A stretch of DNA of 35,457 nucleotides from a virus, in the IMG/VR virus record IMGVR_UViG_3300020122_000358, positions 1-35,457 of that record; one strand, 5' to 3'. Shown one piece after another: positions 1 to 6,487 of this stretch. Made by a program: the position numbers and the translations under genes. Numbering within the stretch: the first letter of the stretch is position 1; every line of letters begins with the position of its first letter. The notes under the pieces are model-generated. The model was not told the DNA's origin and did no database searches. It saw only the letters and a program-made list of their open reading frames with translations.

Positions 1-258
1 AAGGCGCTGGAAGATGCGCTGGAGAAGCGCGCCAATGAGGCTGAGTTGTACTACGACCGAACTGATGACTTTGTAGACGGGCGCCTAAACCTGGATCAAC
101 TAGCCCGCGCGGCGATAGCGGCGATGCTCGATCCGACAGAGGCGATGGTGATGCGGGGCACCCGCACGATGGCAACATATCAGGGCACCCGCGAAGAATG
201 CGCTCGCTTGCACATGTGGACGCAATATCGCGCCATGATCGACGAGGCTCTCAAATGA
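1..258 (+). CDS. hypothetical phage protein, 5'-truncated
   Basis: The frame is open from the first base of the window, so the N-terminus is missing. A TTG at 46 could serve as a start but there is no need for it. The visible 85 residues are charged and probably helical (ELYYDRTDDF, DQLARAAIAAML, ECARLHMWTQYRAMIDEAL). No family is recognised. Its TGA overlaps the ATG of the next small ORF (ATGA), which implies translational coupling. It belongs to a run of small early-type phage genes. Confidence 0.6.
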   Translation, partial: KALEDALEKRANEAELYYDRTDDFVDGRLNLDQLARAAIAAMLDPTEAMVMRGTRTMATYQGTREECARLHMWTQYRAMIDEALK

Positions 259-365
259 TCGCCGGCAAATCCCTGCTCGTCCTCGCCATCATGGGCTTCG
301 TGCTGCCGTTCTGCCTCTATGCGGCGGTCGAGGATACGCTGAGGATGGTAAGGGGGAGGAGATGA
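255..365 (+). CDS. 36-aa single-span membrane peptide
   Basis: A 36-residue ORF starts at an ATG that overlaps the preceding stop (ATGA), and its own TGA overlaps the ATG of the next gene at 362. It has one hydrophobic segment (residues 6-24, KSLLVLAIMGFVLPFCLYAA) followed by a basic tail (RMVRGRR), so an N-out/C-in membrane peptide is likely. The exact stop/start overlaps on both sides are the main support. The function is unknown; small phage membrane peptides can be holin-like or superinfection factors, but nothing here decides that. Confidence 0.5.
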   Translation: MIAGKSLLVLAIMGFVLPFCLYAAVEDTLRMVRGRR

Positions 366-871
366 CCAAGCCGCGCCATATCTGGAGCCAGGAAGAAAAG
401 GACGCGCTGCGCCGTCTATGGTCGCCAGCCATCAGCCGGAATCCTAAGAAACTAGATTGGTCCGCCGTGCAAGCGATCGCCGACAAGATCGGCCGGCCCG
501 TCATGGCGGTCTACTATCGGGCCCGGGATATGGGCCTGGTCGGTTCGGTCAATGGCCGGGCGGCTGCAGGGGCGAAGGCATTGGCCGCCGCGAAGGCCAT
601 GCAGGGGCTAAAATTGACCCTAGGAAGCGATCAGGCCCGGAAGGCAACCAGCGGATGGGCCGACAACCAGCGCGAACCACGGCAGGCCGCATGCTTGCAC
701 AGGCCCTATCTGGCTCGGTTGCTGGAATGGAATGAGGAACGGTTGAAGCTGGCCCGCCAGGCCAAGGGGCCATGGGCGGAGATGGAGCCGGCGGACAGGG
801 CTGCCGAGGTGGCAGCCCTGCGCGCGGCGGTCCAGCAAGTCAGGAGCCACCTAAGGCCGGTCGAGGTTTAG
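362..871 (+). CDS. Myb/SANT-like DNA-binding protein
   Basis: 169 aa. The N-terminal 60 residues look like a Myb/SANT-type or related tri-helical DNA-binding domain: W8 in HIWSQEEKDALRRLW, then DWSAVQAIADKIGRPVMAVYYRARDMGL, which reads as a recognition helix followed by a short wing. The remainder is helical and charged (YLARLLEWNEERLKLARQ; AAEVAALRAAVQQVRSHL). The ATG overlaps the upstream stop. The gene converges on the minus-strand operon and shares 4 bp with it at the stop codons. The domain call is from pattern only; a role in phage transcription control is inference. Confidence 0.6.
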   Translation: MTKPRHIWSQEEKDALRRLWSPAISRNPKKLDWSAVQAIADKIGRPVMAVYYRARDMGLVGSVNGRAAAGAKALAAAKAMQGLKLTLGSDQARKATSGWADNQREPRQAACLHRPYLARLLEWNEERLKLARQAKGPWAEMEPADRAAEVAALRAAVQQVRSHLRPVEV

Positions 872-1092
872 CGCCCGCCGCCGAGCACATGGCGAATGGC
901 GATCGCGGTCGGCTTGGAGATAGGCAGGCGCCCGGTTGACCAGCGCGAGACCGTGACGACGTGCACCTCCAGCCGCTTGGCTAATGCCTTCTGCCAGCCG
1001 CGGCCTAGCGTCTGCTGTCCCAAGGTGCACAGTTCCTCCGCCGTCATCAGGGACGGCCGCAGCAGGTTCGTGGCTAGGGCGCGCTCTTTCAT
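868..1092 (-). CDS. small HTH protein (Cro/XRE-like), paralogue of the 9269-9451 gene
   Basis: 74 aa. Residues 16-72 form a probable helix-turn-helix: LAKRLEVHVVTVSRWSTGRLPI, with the W followed by a small-G-basic turn typical of Cro/XRE-type folds. It aligns along most of its length with the HTH protein encoded at 9269-9451 (L..G...L.G.GWQ..LA..LEV...TV.RW..G..P...P...AI...L). It is the last gene of a minus-strand operon and starts at an ATG overlapping the stop of the gene before it. It could be a repressor for the GTTGT-N4-RCAAC operators upstream of this operon, but that is inference. Confidence 0.65.
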   Translation of the reverse strand: MKERALATNLLRPSLMTAEELCTLGQQTLGRGWQKALAKRLEVHVVTVSRWSTGRLPISKPTAIAIRHVLGGGR

Positions 1093-1289
1093 GGCGTCAA
1101 CCCCGCAAGTCGCGCTTCTAGGTCGGTCGTGTGCAGGACGTGGCTAACGTCTGCCTTCCATCCGGGATCCGGCGCCAGCGTATACCACCAGCGGCCGTCG
1201 CCTCGGTTCACGATCCAGCCGCAGCGCAGGCCGTCCTTGCGGACCTCGTAATGCCCTTGGGAGTGAGCATAGACCTTGATGGCGGTCAT
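1089..1289 (-). CDS. hypothetical protein, 66 aa
   Basis: A small aromatic-rich protein (GHYEVRKDGLRCGWIVNRGDGRWWYTLAPDPGW) that looks like a compact beta-rich fold; no family is recognised. It is coupled by ATGA overlaps to both neighbours in the minus-strand early operon. Support comes from the tight packing and protein-like composition. Confidence 0.55.
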   Translation of the reverse strand: MTAIKVYAHSQGHYEVRKDGLRCGWIVNRGDGRWWYTLAPDPGWKADVSHVLHTTDLEARLAGLTP

Positions 1290-1504
1290 GGTTTCACCTC
1301 AGCCTGTTGCGACGCATATTCCACCAGGTCGAGCTGCGATCTGGCGCCGGTGTCGAATAGCCCGAAGTCTGCCGGCCGTTGCGGCTTGCTCGAGCGAAGC
1401 GGCCGCTCGGCCTTCGCCGCTAGTTTATCGGCCTCGGTTTGTTCCGGTATGCCGGGCAGGTTCGCATATCGCGCGGGCTTGCCCAGCGATGCGCCGGCGG
1501 TCAT
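1286..1504 (-). CDS. hypothetical protein, 72 aa
   Basis: No known family. The chosen start (ATG at 1504) overlaps the TGA of the upstream gene (ATGA), matching the rest of this operon; an in-frame ATG at 1516 is possible but would overlap more. The sequence is basic and low in hydrophobic residues (KPARYANLPGIPEQTEADKLAAKAERPLRSSK), so it is probably a small, partly disordered protein. Confidence 0.45.
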   Translation of the reverse strand: MTAGASLGKPARYANLPGIPEQTEADKLAAKAERPLRSSKPQRPADFGLFDTGARSQLDLVEYASQQAEVKP

Positions 1505-1665
1505 GTGAGGCGCCATTCGCCGACGCGGTTCCCGTTGTAGTCGGTCGCCTGGCCCGACGTATAGCCTTCCGTAAGCTGGCGGGCGATCTCCAGCAGAATG
1601 CGCGCCACTTCCTCGGTTTTGTCGTCGAAGGCTGCATTATCCGTCTTAAACTTTAACGAAAACAT
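1501..1665 (-). CDS. hypothetical protein, 54 aa
   Basis: Starts at ATG 1665, preceded by a strong Shine-Dalgarno sequence (GGAGGATAAGCCT then ATG). The predicted protein is MFSLKFKTDNAAFDD followed by an amphipathic helix (EEVARILLEIARQLTEG) and a short beta-like tail ending YNGNRVGEWRLT. This resembles small alphaproteobacterial phage proteins of unknown function. The same GGAGGATAAG leader is used by the gene at 1700-2080. Confidence 0.6.
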   Translation of the reverse strand: MFSLKFKTDNAAFDDKTEEVARILLEIARQLTEGYTSGQATDYNGNRVGEWRLT

Positions 1666-1699
1666 AGGCTTATCCTCCGGGTGCTGGGTTGTGGTGGGG

Positions 1700-2080
1700 T
1701 TACTTGTAAACGGCCAAGCCGCGGCTGTAGTAGCTATCGACCTCGGCGCCTTCCGGCACATCGCCCGGCCGCAGGATGTAGAGCGAAGCGCCGCGCGGGT
1801 CGCCTTGGATGTAGGCGGAAAGCGTCGGATACTTCGCCATGATCTTGGCCAGCCGCTTGCGCGCGCCAGTCTCACGGTCTGCGCAGGGGAAGCGCTTGTT
1901 CAATTCAGGGTGCCGCCAATATGTCCGTCCCGTCACCTCGTCGCGCTCTATGGCGCCGTTATCCGTGCCGCATTCCAGCTCGTGCCAGCGATGCAGGGTC
2001 ATGGCGATGCGGCGCAATGCCGTGGCGTCGTCGTAGGCGATGCCTGCGCGGCGCAGGGTTTCAATGCACTCGGCAACCAT
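1700..2080 (-). CDS. hypothetical protein, 126 aa
   Basis: The ORF is open further upstream, but the start at ATG 2080 is chosen because GGAGGATAAGACC sits just before it. Residues 1-40 are helical (ECIETLRRAGIAYDDATALRRIAMTLHRWHELECG), the middle has DEVTGRTYWRHPELNKRF, and the end is DPRGASLYILRPGDVPEG. It resembles an uncharacterised protein seen in many alphaproteobacterial phages; the function is unknown. Confidence 0.6.
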   Translation of the reverse strand: MVAECIETLRRAGIAYDDATALRRIAMTLHRWHELECGTDNGAIERDEVTGRTYWRHPELNKRFPCADRETGARKRLAKIMAKYPTLSAYIQGDPRGASLYILRPGDVPEGAEVDSYYSRGLAVYK

Positions 2081-2162
2081 GGTCTTATCCTCCGTCTGCT
2101 GCTTCCGGCCTATCCGGCGGCATGGCTGAGGGTCGGCAACGCGCCGGCCCTCCGCGATGCAG

Positions 2163-2288
2163 TCAGAACGGCCACAGGCCCAGCGGGTCCAGGAAATGCG
2201 CCCCGAAGTAATCGGCGGCACGGATCGCGGCGTAGACGAACGCCACCACAACGGCCAGCCCTAAGGCCTCGGCGGTGTTGAGGGTCAT
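2163..2288 (-). CDS. 41-aa single-span membrane peptide
   Basis: Its ATG overlaps the TGA of the upstream gene (ATGA). One hydrophobic span (ALGLAVVVAFVYAAI) is followed by a short soluble end (RAADYFGAHFLDPLGLWPF). Coupling and a sharp hydrophobic segment support it. The function is unknown. Confidence 0.5.
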   Translation of the reverse strand: MTLNTAEALGLAVVVAFVYAAIRAADYFGAHFLDPLGLWPF

Positions 2289-2608
2289 GCTGCACCTATT
2301 GCGCGGGCGATGGCGGCGCGGGCGTCGGCTATCCAGGTATTTATCAGCACGTCAAGTTGCGGGCTGATGCCCCACACTGGCTCATGCGCTGCGATTAGTT
2401 GCAGCGCCGCCAGCAGGTCGGGCGCCGCCGCGATAAGCCGGGCGTTGGCTTCGCCCTCATGGGCGCGATCCATCAGGACGGGTGAGCCAATCATGGCCCA
2501 TACGTCTGCAAGGCTGTCTTGGCCCGATCGAATGCCAAACCGGGAAGCATTGGTTTTGTGAACCTGCCACGGGCCGGGCGTGTGCTGGGCGGTCTTGGTC
2601 GTCGTCAT
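2285..2608 (-). CDS. conserved phage protein with TPGPW / NARLIAAAPDLL motifs
   Basis: 107 aa. It matches a very common but functionally unassigned phage family, recognised by an N-terminal HTPGPWQV motif and a later ANARLIAAAPDLLAALQ motif. A strong ribosome site (AGGAGGAAACGAGC) precedes the ATG. It lies in the early minus-strand operon, and its stop overlaps the start of the small membrane peptide downstream. The known distribution of the family (phages and prophages of Proteobacteria) supports the phage call. Confidence 0.75.
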   Translation of the reverse strand: MTTTKTAQHTPGPWQVHKTNASRFGIRSGQDSLADVWAMIGSPVLMDRAHEGEANARLIAAAPDLLAALQLIAAHEPVWGISPQLDVLINTWIADARAAIARAIGAA

Positions 2609-2632
2609 GCTCGTTTCCTCCTGTTGCGTTCA

Positions 2633-2685
2633 GTCTGTCTTAGGTGGGGGCGAAGCCTCCACGCTCGCCCCTGGCTGAGACAGAC
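2633..2685. repeat. 53-bp inverted repeat between two early genes
   Basis: Perfect 8-bp arms (GTCTGTCT at 2633-2640, AGACAGAC at 2678-2685) enclose further G/C-rich pairing (GGGGC with GCCCC). The element begins at the stop of the 2686-2919 gene and ends before the leader of the 2285-2608 gene. It could be an attenuator or partial terminator on the minus strand, or an mRNA-stabilising hairpin. There is no U-run, so a simple intrinsic terminator is not supported. Confidence 0.45.
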
Positions 2686-2919
2686 CTAGGCGGCAAATAG
2701 CAGATTGCCGCGCTGCCGGATCTTGCCGCCGGCCACGAGGGCATTGATAAAGGAACAGTATTGCTCGTAGCTAATGCCGGTACTCATCAAGGCCGCGTAA
2801 ACATGCCCAGACGGCGCGCCCATACTCCCGGCCGCGCTAATCCCGTCCACGATTGCATCCGCGATCGCGCGCACCGCGGCGACCATCTTGTCTCGCTCGC
2901 TCATTGTTGCAGTCTGCAT
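2686..2919 (-). CDS. hypothetical protein, 77 aa, first gene of the early minus-strand operon
   Basis: Predicted to be mostly helical (MSERDKMVAAVRAIADAIVDGI) with a C-terminal part that looks like a small winged or MarR-like fold (PSGHVYAALMSTGISYEQYCSFINALVAGGKIRQRGNLLF). A weak ribosome site (GGGAGCAAGGGA) lies upstream. It is the promoter-proximal gene, about 40-50 bases below a candidate promoter. No firm family assignment. Confidence 0.6.
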   Translation of the reverse strand: MQTATMSERDKMVAAVRAIADAIVDGISAAGSMGAPSGHVYAALMSTGISYEQYCSFINALVAGGKIRQRGNLLFAA

Positions 2920-2967
2920 TTCCCTTGCTCCCTATCTCCAGCAAGCCTGATCGCTCGCCTCCCCCGC

Positions 2968-2996
2968 TAAATAGCAGCACGCTAATTCAGTGTCAA
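2968..2996 (-). promoter_or_regulatory. candidate sigma70 promoter for the early minus-strand operon
   Basis: On the minus strand a perfect TTGACA (2991-2996) is followed after 17 bases by TATTTA (2968-2973). The -35 box and spacing are ideal; the -10 is only a partial match. The expected start near 2960 lies about 40 bases before the first ATG at 2919. Confidence 0.5.
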
Positions 2997-3016
2997 TAGC
3001 CTAACGCTATCTTTTC

Positions 3017-3025
3017 TGTGGATAA
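3017..3025 (-). promoter_or_regulatory. perfect DnaA box (TTATCCACA on the minus strand)
   Basis: The plus strand reads TGTGGATAA, the exact complement of the consensus DnaA box TTATCCACA. It lies in the relatively AT-rich part of the intergenic region between divergent genes. Only one perfect copy was found here, so chance is possible. Confidence 0.4.
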
Positions 3026-3100
3026 CTCCCCAAGCCATTGAACTGCAAAGCGAATTAGACACTTATTTTTTTACAGCCCGCCCCTAACACGCCCCCGCAA

Positions 3101-3114
3101 GTTGTATAGACAAC
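3101..3114. promoter_or_regulatory. operator-like dyad GTTGT-N4-ACAAC, copy 1
   Basis: GTTGTATAGACAAC is a perfect inverted repeat of 5-bp arms with a 4-base centre. A second copy lies 24 bp further on, and a third with the same half-sites is at 5684-5697. The spacing of the first two is a little over two helical turns. Confidence 0.55.
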
Positions 3115-3124
3115 CAGCCTCAAA

Positions 3125-3138
3125 GTTGTATAGGCAAC
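3125..3138. promoter_or_regulatory. operator-like dyad GTTGT-N4-GCAAC, copy 2
   Basis: GTTGTATAGGCAAC shares 13 of 14 bases with copy 1 and has extended outer symmetry (AAGTTG...CAACTT). It sits between the minus-strand early promoter and the plus-strand gene at 3332. Confidence 0.55.
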
Positions 3139-3192
3139 TTGCCACCTCGGCCAAAGTACTCGCTGCCGAGAAACGCCCGGCTTAACCACATT

Positions 3193-3255
3193 CCAGTTAA
3201 TTAACCAGATACCAGTTAACCGCACACCCCAGTGTGAGCCGCATATCAGGGTGTG
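3193..3255. repeat. cluster of short direct and inverted repeats upstream of 3332
   Basis: CCAGTTAA occurs twice 19 bp apart (3193-3200, 3212-3219). GTTAATTAAC (3196-3205) is a perfect palindrome. CACACCC (3223-3229) pairs with GGGTGTG (3249-3255), and GTGTGAG occurs twice. This may be a second regulatory element, but no protein can be named. Confidence 0.4.
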
Positions 3256-3331
3256 AGGCGAGGGGGAACCTTTTTTGAGATATTCTCCCGCCAGTCTGGA
3301 AATCTGCAGCGCCGGGATTTAGGCTGCGCGG

Positions 3332-3649
3332 ATGGATCGCTATGCGGAAATGATCGGGCTTATGGCGGAGTTGTATGGGGCGCCGGATAAGCTGCGCGGC
3401 CGCAAGTCTCGGGCTGGCGTCATCACTCCAGAGCGTGCGGCAATCTATCGCCAGGTCAATGCGGCATTGAAGGCGGGCACGATTAGGCAGACCGATTGCG
3501 CGGATTGTGGGGCCTATAGCCAGCACGCGCACCATGAGGATTACAGCAAGCCGCTCGAGGTCATTTGGTTATGTGCTGATTGCCACGCTCGCCGGCACAG
3601 GGCCGAACAACATGCGGCATTCTTGGCAAATCTATCCCGCGAAAAATGA
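3332..3649 (+). CDS. small zinc-binding HNH-like protein
   Basis: 105 aa. The second half has a treble-clef pattern: CADCG at residues 56-60, then HAHHEDYSKPLEVIWLCADC, then HARRH. This matches a widespread phage group annotated as HNH-like, in which HHxDY...PLxVxWLCxxCH coordinates zinc and provides the His of the nick site. The first half is helical (YAEMIGLMAELYGAPDKL). Whether it cleaves DNA or only binds it is not clear. No strong ribosome site is visible before the ATG. Confidence 0.65.
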   Translation: MDRYAEMIGLMAELYGAPDKLRGRKSRAGVITPERAAIYRQVNAALKAGTIRQTDCADCGAYSQHAHHEDYSKPLEVIWLCADCHARRHRAEQHAAFLANLSREK

Positions 3650-4009
3650 GATAGTTCCAATCGGGGAGCGTTAAAGGAATATTATGCCAAATCCGTTGCC
3701 TTGCAATAGCTTGGCAGCATTGGCCTATTATCCTGCGGTTGCAATACCCTATCGGCGCCAGCCCTAAACCACAACATCTAGTGGGCAGCCCGGTCACCAT
3801 CCTTTGCCGCGGCCGTCCTCGAGCATGGCGCGGCTGGCTATCGGCCGAGGCTTGCCGATCGCGCGCCAGCAGGGTTGCAGCTCGGTCCAGGGCCAGAAGA
3901 AAATCTCTCCAGTCTCCGGGCGCGCAGGGGGTAGGGTCGCCTATTAGGCGGATTCCCATTCACCTATCTCCCCGCAAATTTTTTGCTGATTTTTGGAACT
4001 CCGGTCGAT
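3650..4009. other. 360-bp interval without a convincing gene
   Basis: Open frames exist on both strands (for example minus 3561-3959 and plus 3739-4050) but none has a plausible ribosome site or recognisable protein content, and they overlap the 3332 gene or the iteron block. The part from 3650 to 3760 is AT-richer. It may be leader DNA for the adjacent origin-like region. Confidence 0.4.
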
Positions 4010-4184
4010 GTTCCTACGGTGCCAATGTTCCTACCTGTGTCTGGACGTAGGAACACCGTGTATTACCTACGTTGTTCCTACTTGTTCCTACGTTCCTACC
4101 TATAATATATATATGCACGCATATACAAACACGTGTTTATAGGAAAGATAGGAAATAGGATGGAACGGTAGGAACGGTAGGAAC
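4010..4184. repeat. iteron array flanking an AT-rich core: candidate replication origin
   Basis: Eight exact copies of the octamer GTTCCTAC or its complement occur in 175 bp. Forward copies start at 4010, 4027, 4074, 4084 and 4092; reverse copies start at 4047, 4168 and 4177. They flank a core (4100-4140) with alternating AT, a 7-bp-arm hairpin (TATATGC-AC-GCATATA, 4110-4125) and a perfect 12-bp palindrome AAACACGTGTTT (4127-4138). The block sits directly 3' of the VapE/D5-like gene. In staphylococcal pathogenicity islands the origin has the same plan: short iterons on both sides of an AT-rich core, beside the rep gene, bound by that helicase. Confidence 0.65.
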
Positions 4185-4197
4185 AGATTGGTTTGTT

Positions 4198-5484
4198 TCA
4201 GACGGGTTCTGGGCGTCGGTAGAGCCATTTTAGGTCATTTCCGTCTCGGACCCTATGCCTCTCAAACCCGAGTAATTTAAGGGCAATCCCGATTCTGGTG
4301 GAGACGGCGCGGCTGATGTTTTCGGGTTTGATCTGGAGCGGGCCGACGGCGACGTCGAGGCTGGTGAACGTTCCTACCTGTGTTTGGGCCCACGGCCCGA
4401 TGATTTTCTCCCATGGGTCTTCTTCGCGGCGGAGCGCTTGTTCGGCGGCGACGGGTTCGAGTTCTCCCTTGTCAACCCACCAGCGATCGCCGCGGAGCCA
4501 GCAGTGCATCGCTTCAGCCCAAATCTGGTCCCTGTCGCGCTTGACCGCCTCAATGTCGATCTGGCCGACGCGGACTGGCCAGAAGCGGCGGTTCCCGGTG
4601 GCATCCAGGAGATAGCCGTTCCCGTCCGGGTTCATGTTGCCGGCCAGCACGCATTGACGCTTGAAGCTGGCGGGGTGCTTTTCCCACTTTCCTACGTAAC
4701 TGTCCTCAGTGCGGGACAGAAACGCCTTGATGTTCTCGATTTCTGATTTCCGCATCGCCGCCAGCTCGCTGATTTCGATGATCCAGTGGAACCCGGCGAT
4801 CTGCACGGCGTCGCGGCTATGGAAGTCAGGCAGGTTCTCGCCCGCGTATTCCCCGCCCAGTACCTTGATCAGGGTCGATTTTCTGACCCCCTGGTCGCCT
4901 TCGAGGACGAGCATGTAATCCATGCGGCAGCCTGGTTTGCAGGCCCGGGCGACGGCGCCTATGAGCCATTTCGACCCCATGATGCTGTTGGCCTCGCTGT
5001 CGTCAGCCTCGCAATACGTGGCCAGCCATCGGCCGATGCGCTCCTGCCCGTCCCATTCTAGGCCATAGAGCCATGATTCGAGTGGGTTTACTTCGTTTGC
5101 GCGGGATACCGGAAGTAGCGCATTGTCGATGTGGCCGGGTTTGATATCGACGCCCAAGCCCTGCAGCCAGATGGCGGTGGCGATGGTGTGCGCCGTCGTC
5201 CATGGCCCCGCTGCGCCCGCTGGCGTCCTGGCCGTGGTGACCGGCCCGTTACGCCGCAGGTCGAAGGCAATCTTGCCGCGGAATTCCGGCGAGGTAGTCA
5301 GAGCCAGTTGGGCAATGTTCTCGTTCGGCCGCACCTTGCCGCTCTTGCGGTCCCGCGGCAGGTCGGCGAGCCACGCCTGCTGCTCTCTCTCGGCCCGGGC
5401 TTCCTCGAGACTGATGACAGGGGCTGGCGCCCCCTCGCCCGGTGTCTCAGGCATCTGGTCCGGCCCGGTTCTCAATAATTCCAC
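4198..5484 (-). CDS. VapE/D5-like replication ATPase (virulence-associated E family)
   Basis: 428 aa, superfamily III-type helicase/ATPase. Walker A is G196-DQGVRKST (K202), with Arg where a second Gly is usual. Walker B-like WIIEISEL lies at 234-241, followed by AAMRKSEIENIKAFLSRTEDSYVGKW, the conserved VapE stretch. The sensor region is LAGNMNPDG...LDATGNRRFWP (around 281-303), a hallmark of the family. The start at GTG 5484 is weak; ATG 5454 is an alternative, and a 16-codon ORF (5447-5497) with a GGGGGA leader precedes it. Probably unwinds DNA at the adjacent iteron block. One iteron copy lies inside its own coding sequence at 4370. Confidence 0.9.
   Translation of the reverse strand: MELLRTGPDQMPETPGEGAPAPVISLEEARAEREQQAWLADLPRDRKSGKVRPNENIAQLALTTSPEFRGKIAFDLRRNGPVTTARTPAGAAGPWTTAHTIATAIWLQGLGVDIKPGHIDNALLPVSRANEVNPLESWLYGLEWDGQERIGRWLATYCEADDSEANSIMGSKWLIGAVARACKPGCRMDYMLVLEGDQGVRKSTLIKVLGGEYAGENLPDFHSRDAVQIAGFHWIIEISELAAMRKSEIENIKAFLSRTEDSYVGKWEKHPASFKRQCVLAGNMNPDGNGYLLDATGNRRFWPVRVGQIDIEAVKRDRDQIWAEAMHCWLRGDRWWVDKGELEPVAAEQALRREEDPWEKIIGPWAQTQVGTFTSLDVAVGPLQIKPENISRAVSTRIGIALKLLGFERHRVRDGNDLKWLYRRPEPV
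4370..4387. repeat. iteron copy inside the VapE gene
   Basis: GTTCCTACCTGTGTTTGG matches the intergenic copy at 4027-4044 in 17 of 18 bases, far beyond the octamer core. Here it encodes QTQVGT of the ATPase. It shows that one repeat lies in coding sequence, 186 bp from the main array. Confidence 0.6.
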
Positions 5485-5584
5485 GTTGGCAGGTCATGGC
5501 GCAATCCCCCGTAAAGTTGCCCGGTCGACGGACTCGCGAGGGGGTCCCGCTATCCGTCGAGCCGGGTTAGGCCGCCGGGCGATC

Positions 5585-5607
5585 AGTCCCGGCGCAGCCG
5601 GAGGACT
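5585..5607. repeat. hairpin in the divergent 5485-5760 region
   Basis: AGTCC-CGGC-GCA-GCCG-GA-GGACT forms a 9-bp stem with a 2-base bulge. It lies upstream of the VapE gene on its own strand and of the 5761 gene on the other. No U-run follows, so it is more likely a leader structure than a terminator. The rest of the 276-bp gap holds no other gene. Confidence 0.35.
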
Positions 5608-5683
5608 GGCCCCGGCAAGTGATAATTTTGAGGACTAAAGCCGCGCCGTTACAAGACGGTAATTTATCTGCCGCGCAGATGTT

Positions 5684-5697
5684 GTTGTTGACACAAC
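5684..5697. promoter_or_regulatory. operator-like dyad GTTGT-N4-ACAAC, copy 3, over a -35 box
   Basis: GTTGTTGACACAAC has the same half-sites and 4-base centre as the two dyads near 3.1 kb. Its centre contains a perfect TTGACA (5688-5693) pointing toward the plus-strand genes. A -10 box at the right distance is poor (TAACTC), so a promoter that needs an activator, or one blocked by the bound regulator, is possible. Confidence 0.55.
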
Positions 5698-5760
5698 GGG
5701 TAGCGGGATAACTCGGCCTGGCCACAAGACACTTGCACAAATGTTTCGCGGGGAACAATA

Positions 5761-6147
5761 ATGCCCGCACCCAAGGGGGCCTTTATGGGAAAAGCGGCTC
5801 GCGTCGCGACCAATCACCCGGGCGAGCGCGCCTATGAGCGCTACGGCATCGCTCTGACCTACGGCGACCTCGATGAACTGCGCCGCCGCATCCGTGAGCG
5901 CGAGACCGTCCTGCTGGGCTATATCCCGTCGAACCGGCCGGATGGCCAGCGCCGCGAGCGCCACCTGGCGACGTGGCGGGGCGAACACATCGTCCTCGTC
6001 ATCGTGCGCTACCCGGAGGTGTGGATCCTCACCGTCATGCCGCGGCGGCTCGAACTGCCGAAGCTGAACTGGCGCGATACCAAGAAACATCGCGCCCGTC
6101 CGAAGTACGAAGCATGGGACCGGCGGGAAGCGCTGGCAGATGAATGA
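5761..6147 (+). CDS. conserved hypothetical phage protein, 128 aa
   Basis: GGGGA lies 7 bases before the ATG. The core reads ERAYERYGIALTYGDLDELRRRI, then a basic turn and beta strands (RHLATWRGEHIVLVIVRYPEVWILTVMPR). This arrangement is common in alphaproteobacterial phage proteins of unknown function and superficially resembles RelE/BrnT-type small RNases, but no catalytic set can be named. It opens the plus-strand block ahead of the terminase. Confidence 0.6.
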   Translation: MPAPKGAFMGKAARVATNHPGERAYERYGIALTYGDLDELRRRIRERETVLLGYIPSNRPDGQRRERHLATWRGEHIVLVIVRYPEVWILTVMPRRLELPKLNWRDTKKHRARPKYEAWDRREALADE

Positions 6148-6174
6148 TGCCGTTCCTGATAGCGGCGGCAGCCA

Positions 6175-6462
6175 ATGACTGAAGTCCTGGACAGCCGCTG
6201 GACGCGATCGCACACCTTGCGTCTGCGCTGCCTCGCTTCCGTCGGATACACGCCCCAGGAAATCGCCGACGAGTTGAAATTCGCCGTCGACATCATCTTC
6301 GCCAAGGCCCACATGCTGGGCTACAGCCTCGTGCCGCGGCCCGCGCCCAAAAAGCGCCCCTGCATGCGCTGCAAAGCCATCTTCAAGTCCACCGGGCCCG
6401 CGCACCGCATGTGCGACAACTGCCACGAATACGCGGCGCGGGTGTCGCCGCTGGCCCTGTGA
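6175..6462 (+). CDS. GcrA-like HTH with zinc ribbon
   Basis: 95 aa. The N-terminal half is a probable HTH (WTRSHTLRLRCLASVGYTPQEIADELK, then DIIFAKAHMLGYSL), similar in layout to the GcrA cell-cycle regulator of alphaproteobacteria. The C-terminal half has a CMRC...CDNC zinc-ribbon pair (residues 63-66 and about 80-83). It could control late transcription, being just before the terminase genes. Assignment to GcrA proper is tentative; many phage proteins share this two-part plan. Confidence 0.65.
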   Translation: MTEVLDSRWTRSHTLRLRCLASVGYTPQEIADELKFAVDIIFAKAHMLGYSLVPRPAPKKRPCMRCKAIFKSTGPAHRMCDNCHEYAARVSPLAL

Positions 6463-6487
6463 TAACCTGACCCCGAAGGAGACCACC

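Noticed and set aside
2633-2685. Intrinsic terminator in the early operon
   Set aside because: The stem is good but no U-run follows on either strand, so it is listed only as an inverted repeat.
3223-3272. Terminator from the CACACCC/GGGTGTG stem plus T-run
   Set aside because: The T-run is about 10 bases from the stem and no gene upstream on the plus strand would need it.
3561-3959. Minus-strand ORF of 132 codons between the HNH gene and the iteron block
   Set aside because: No ribosome site, overlaps the HNH gene on the other strand, and its composition looks random; kept only as non-coding space.
6144-6182. 12-codon ORF bridging two genes with ATGA overlaps
   Set aside because: Too short to separate from chance, and the neighbouring genes have their own starts.
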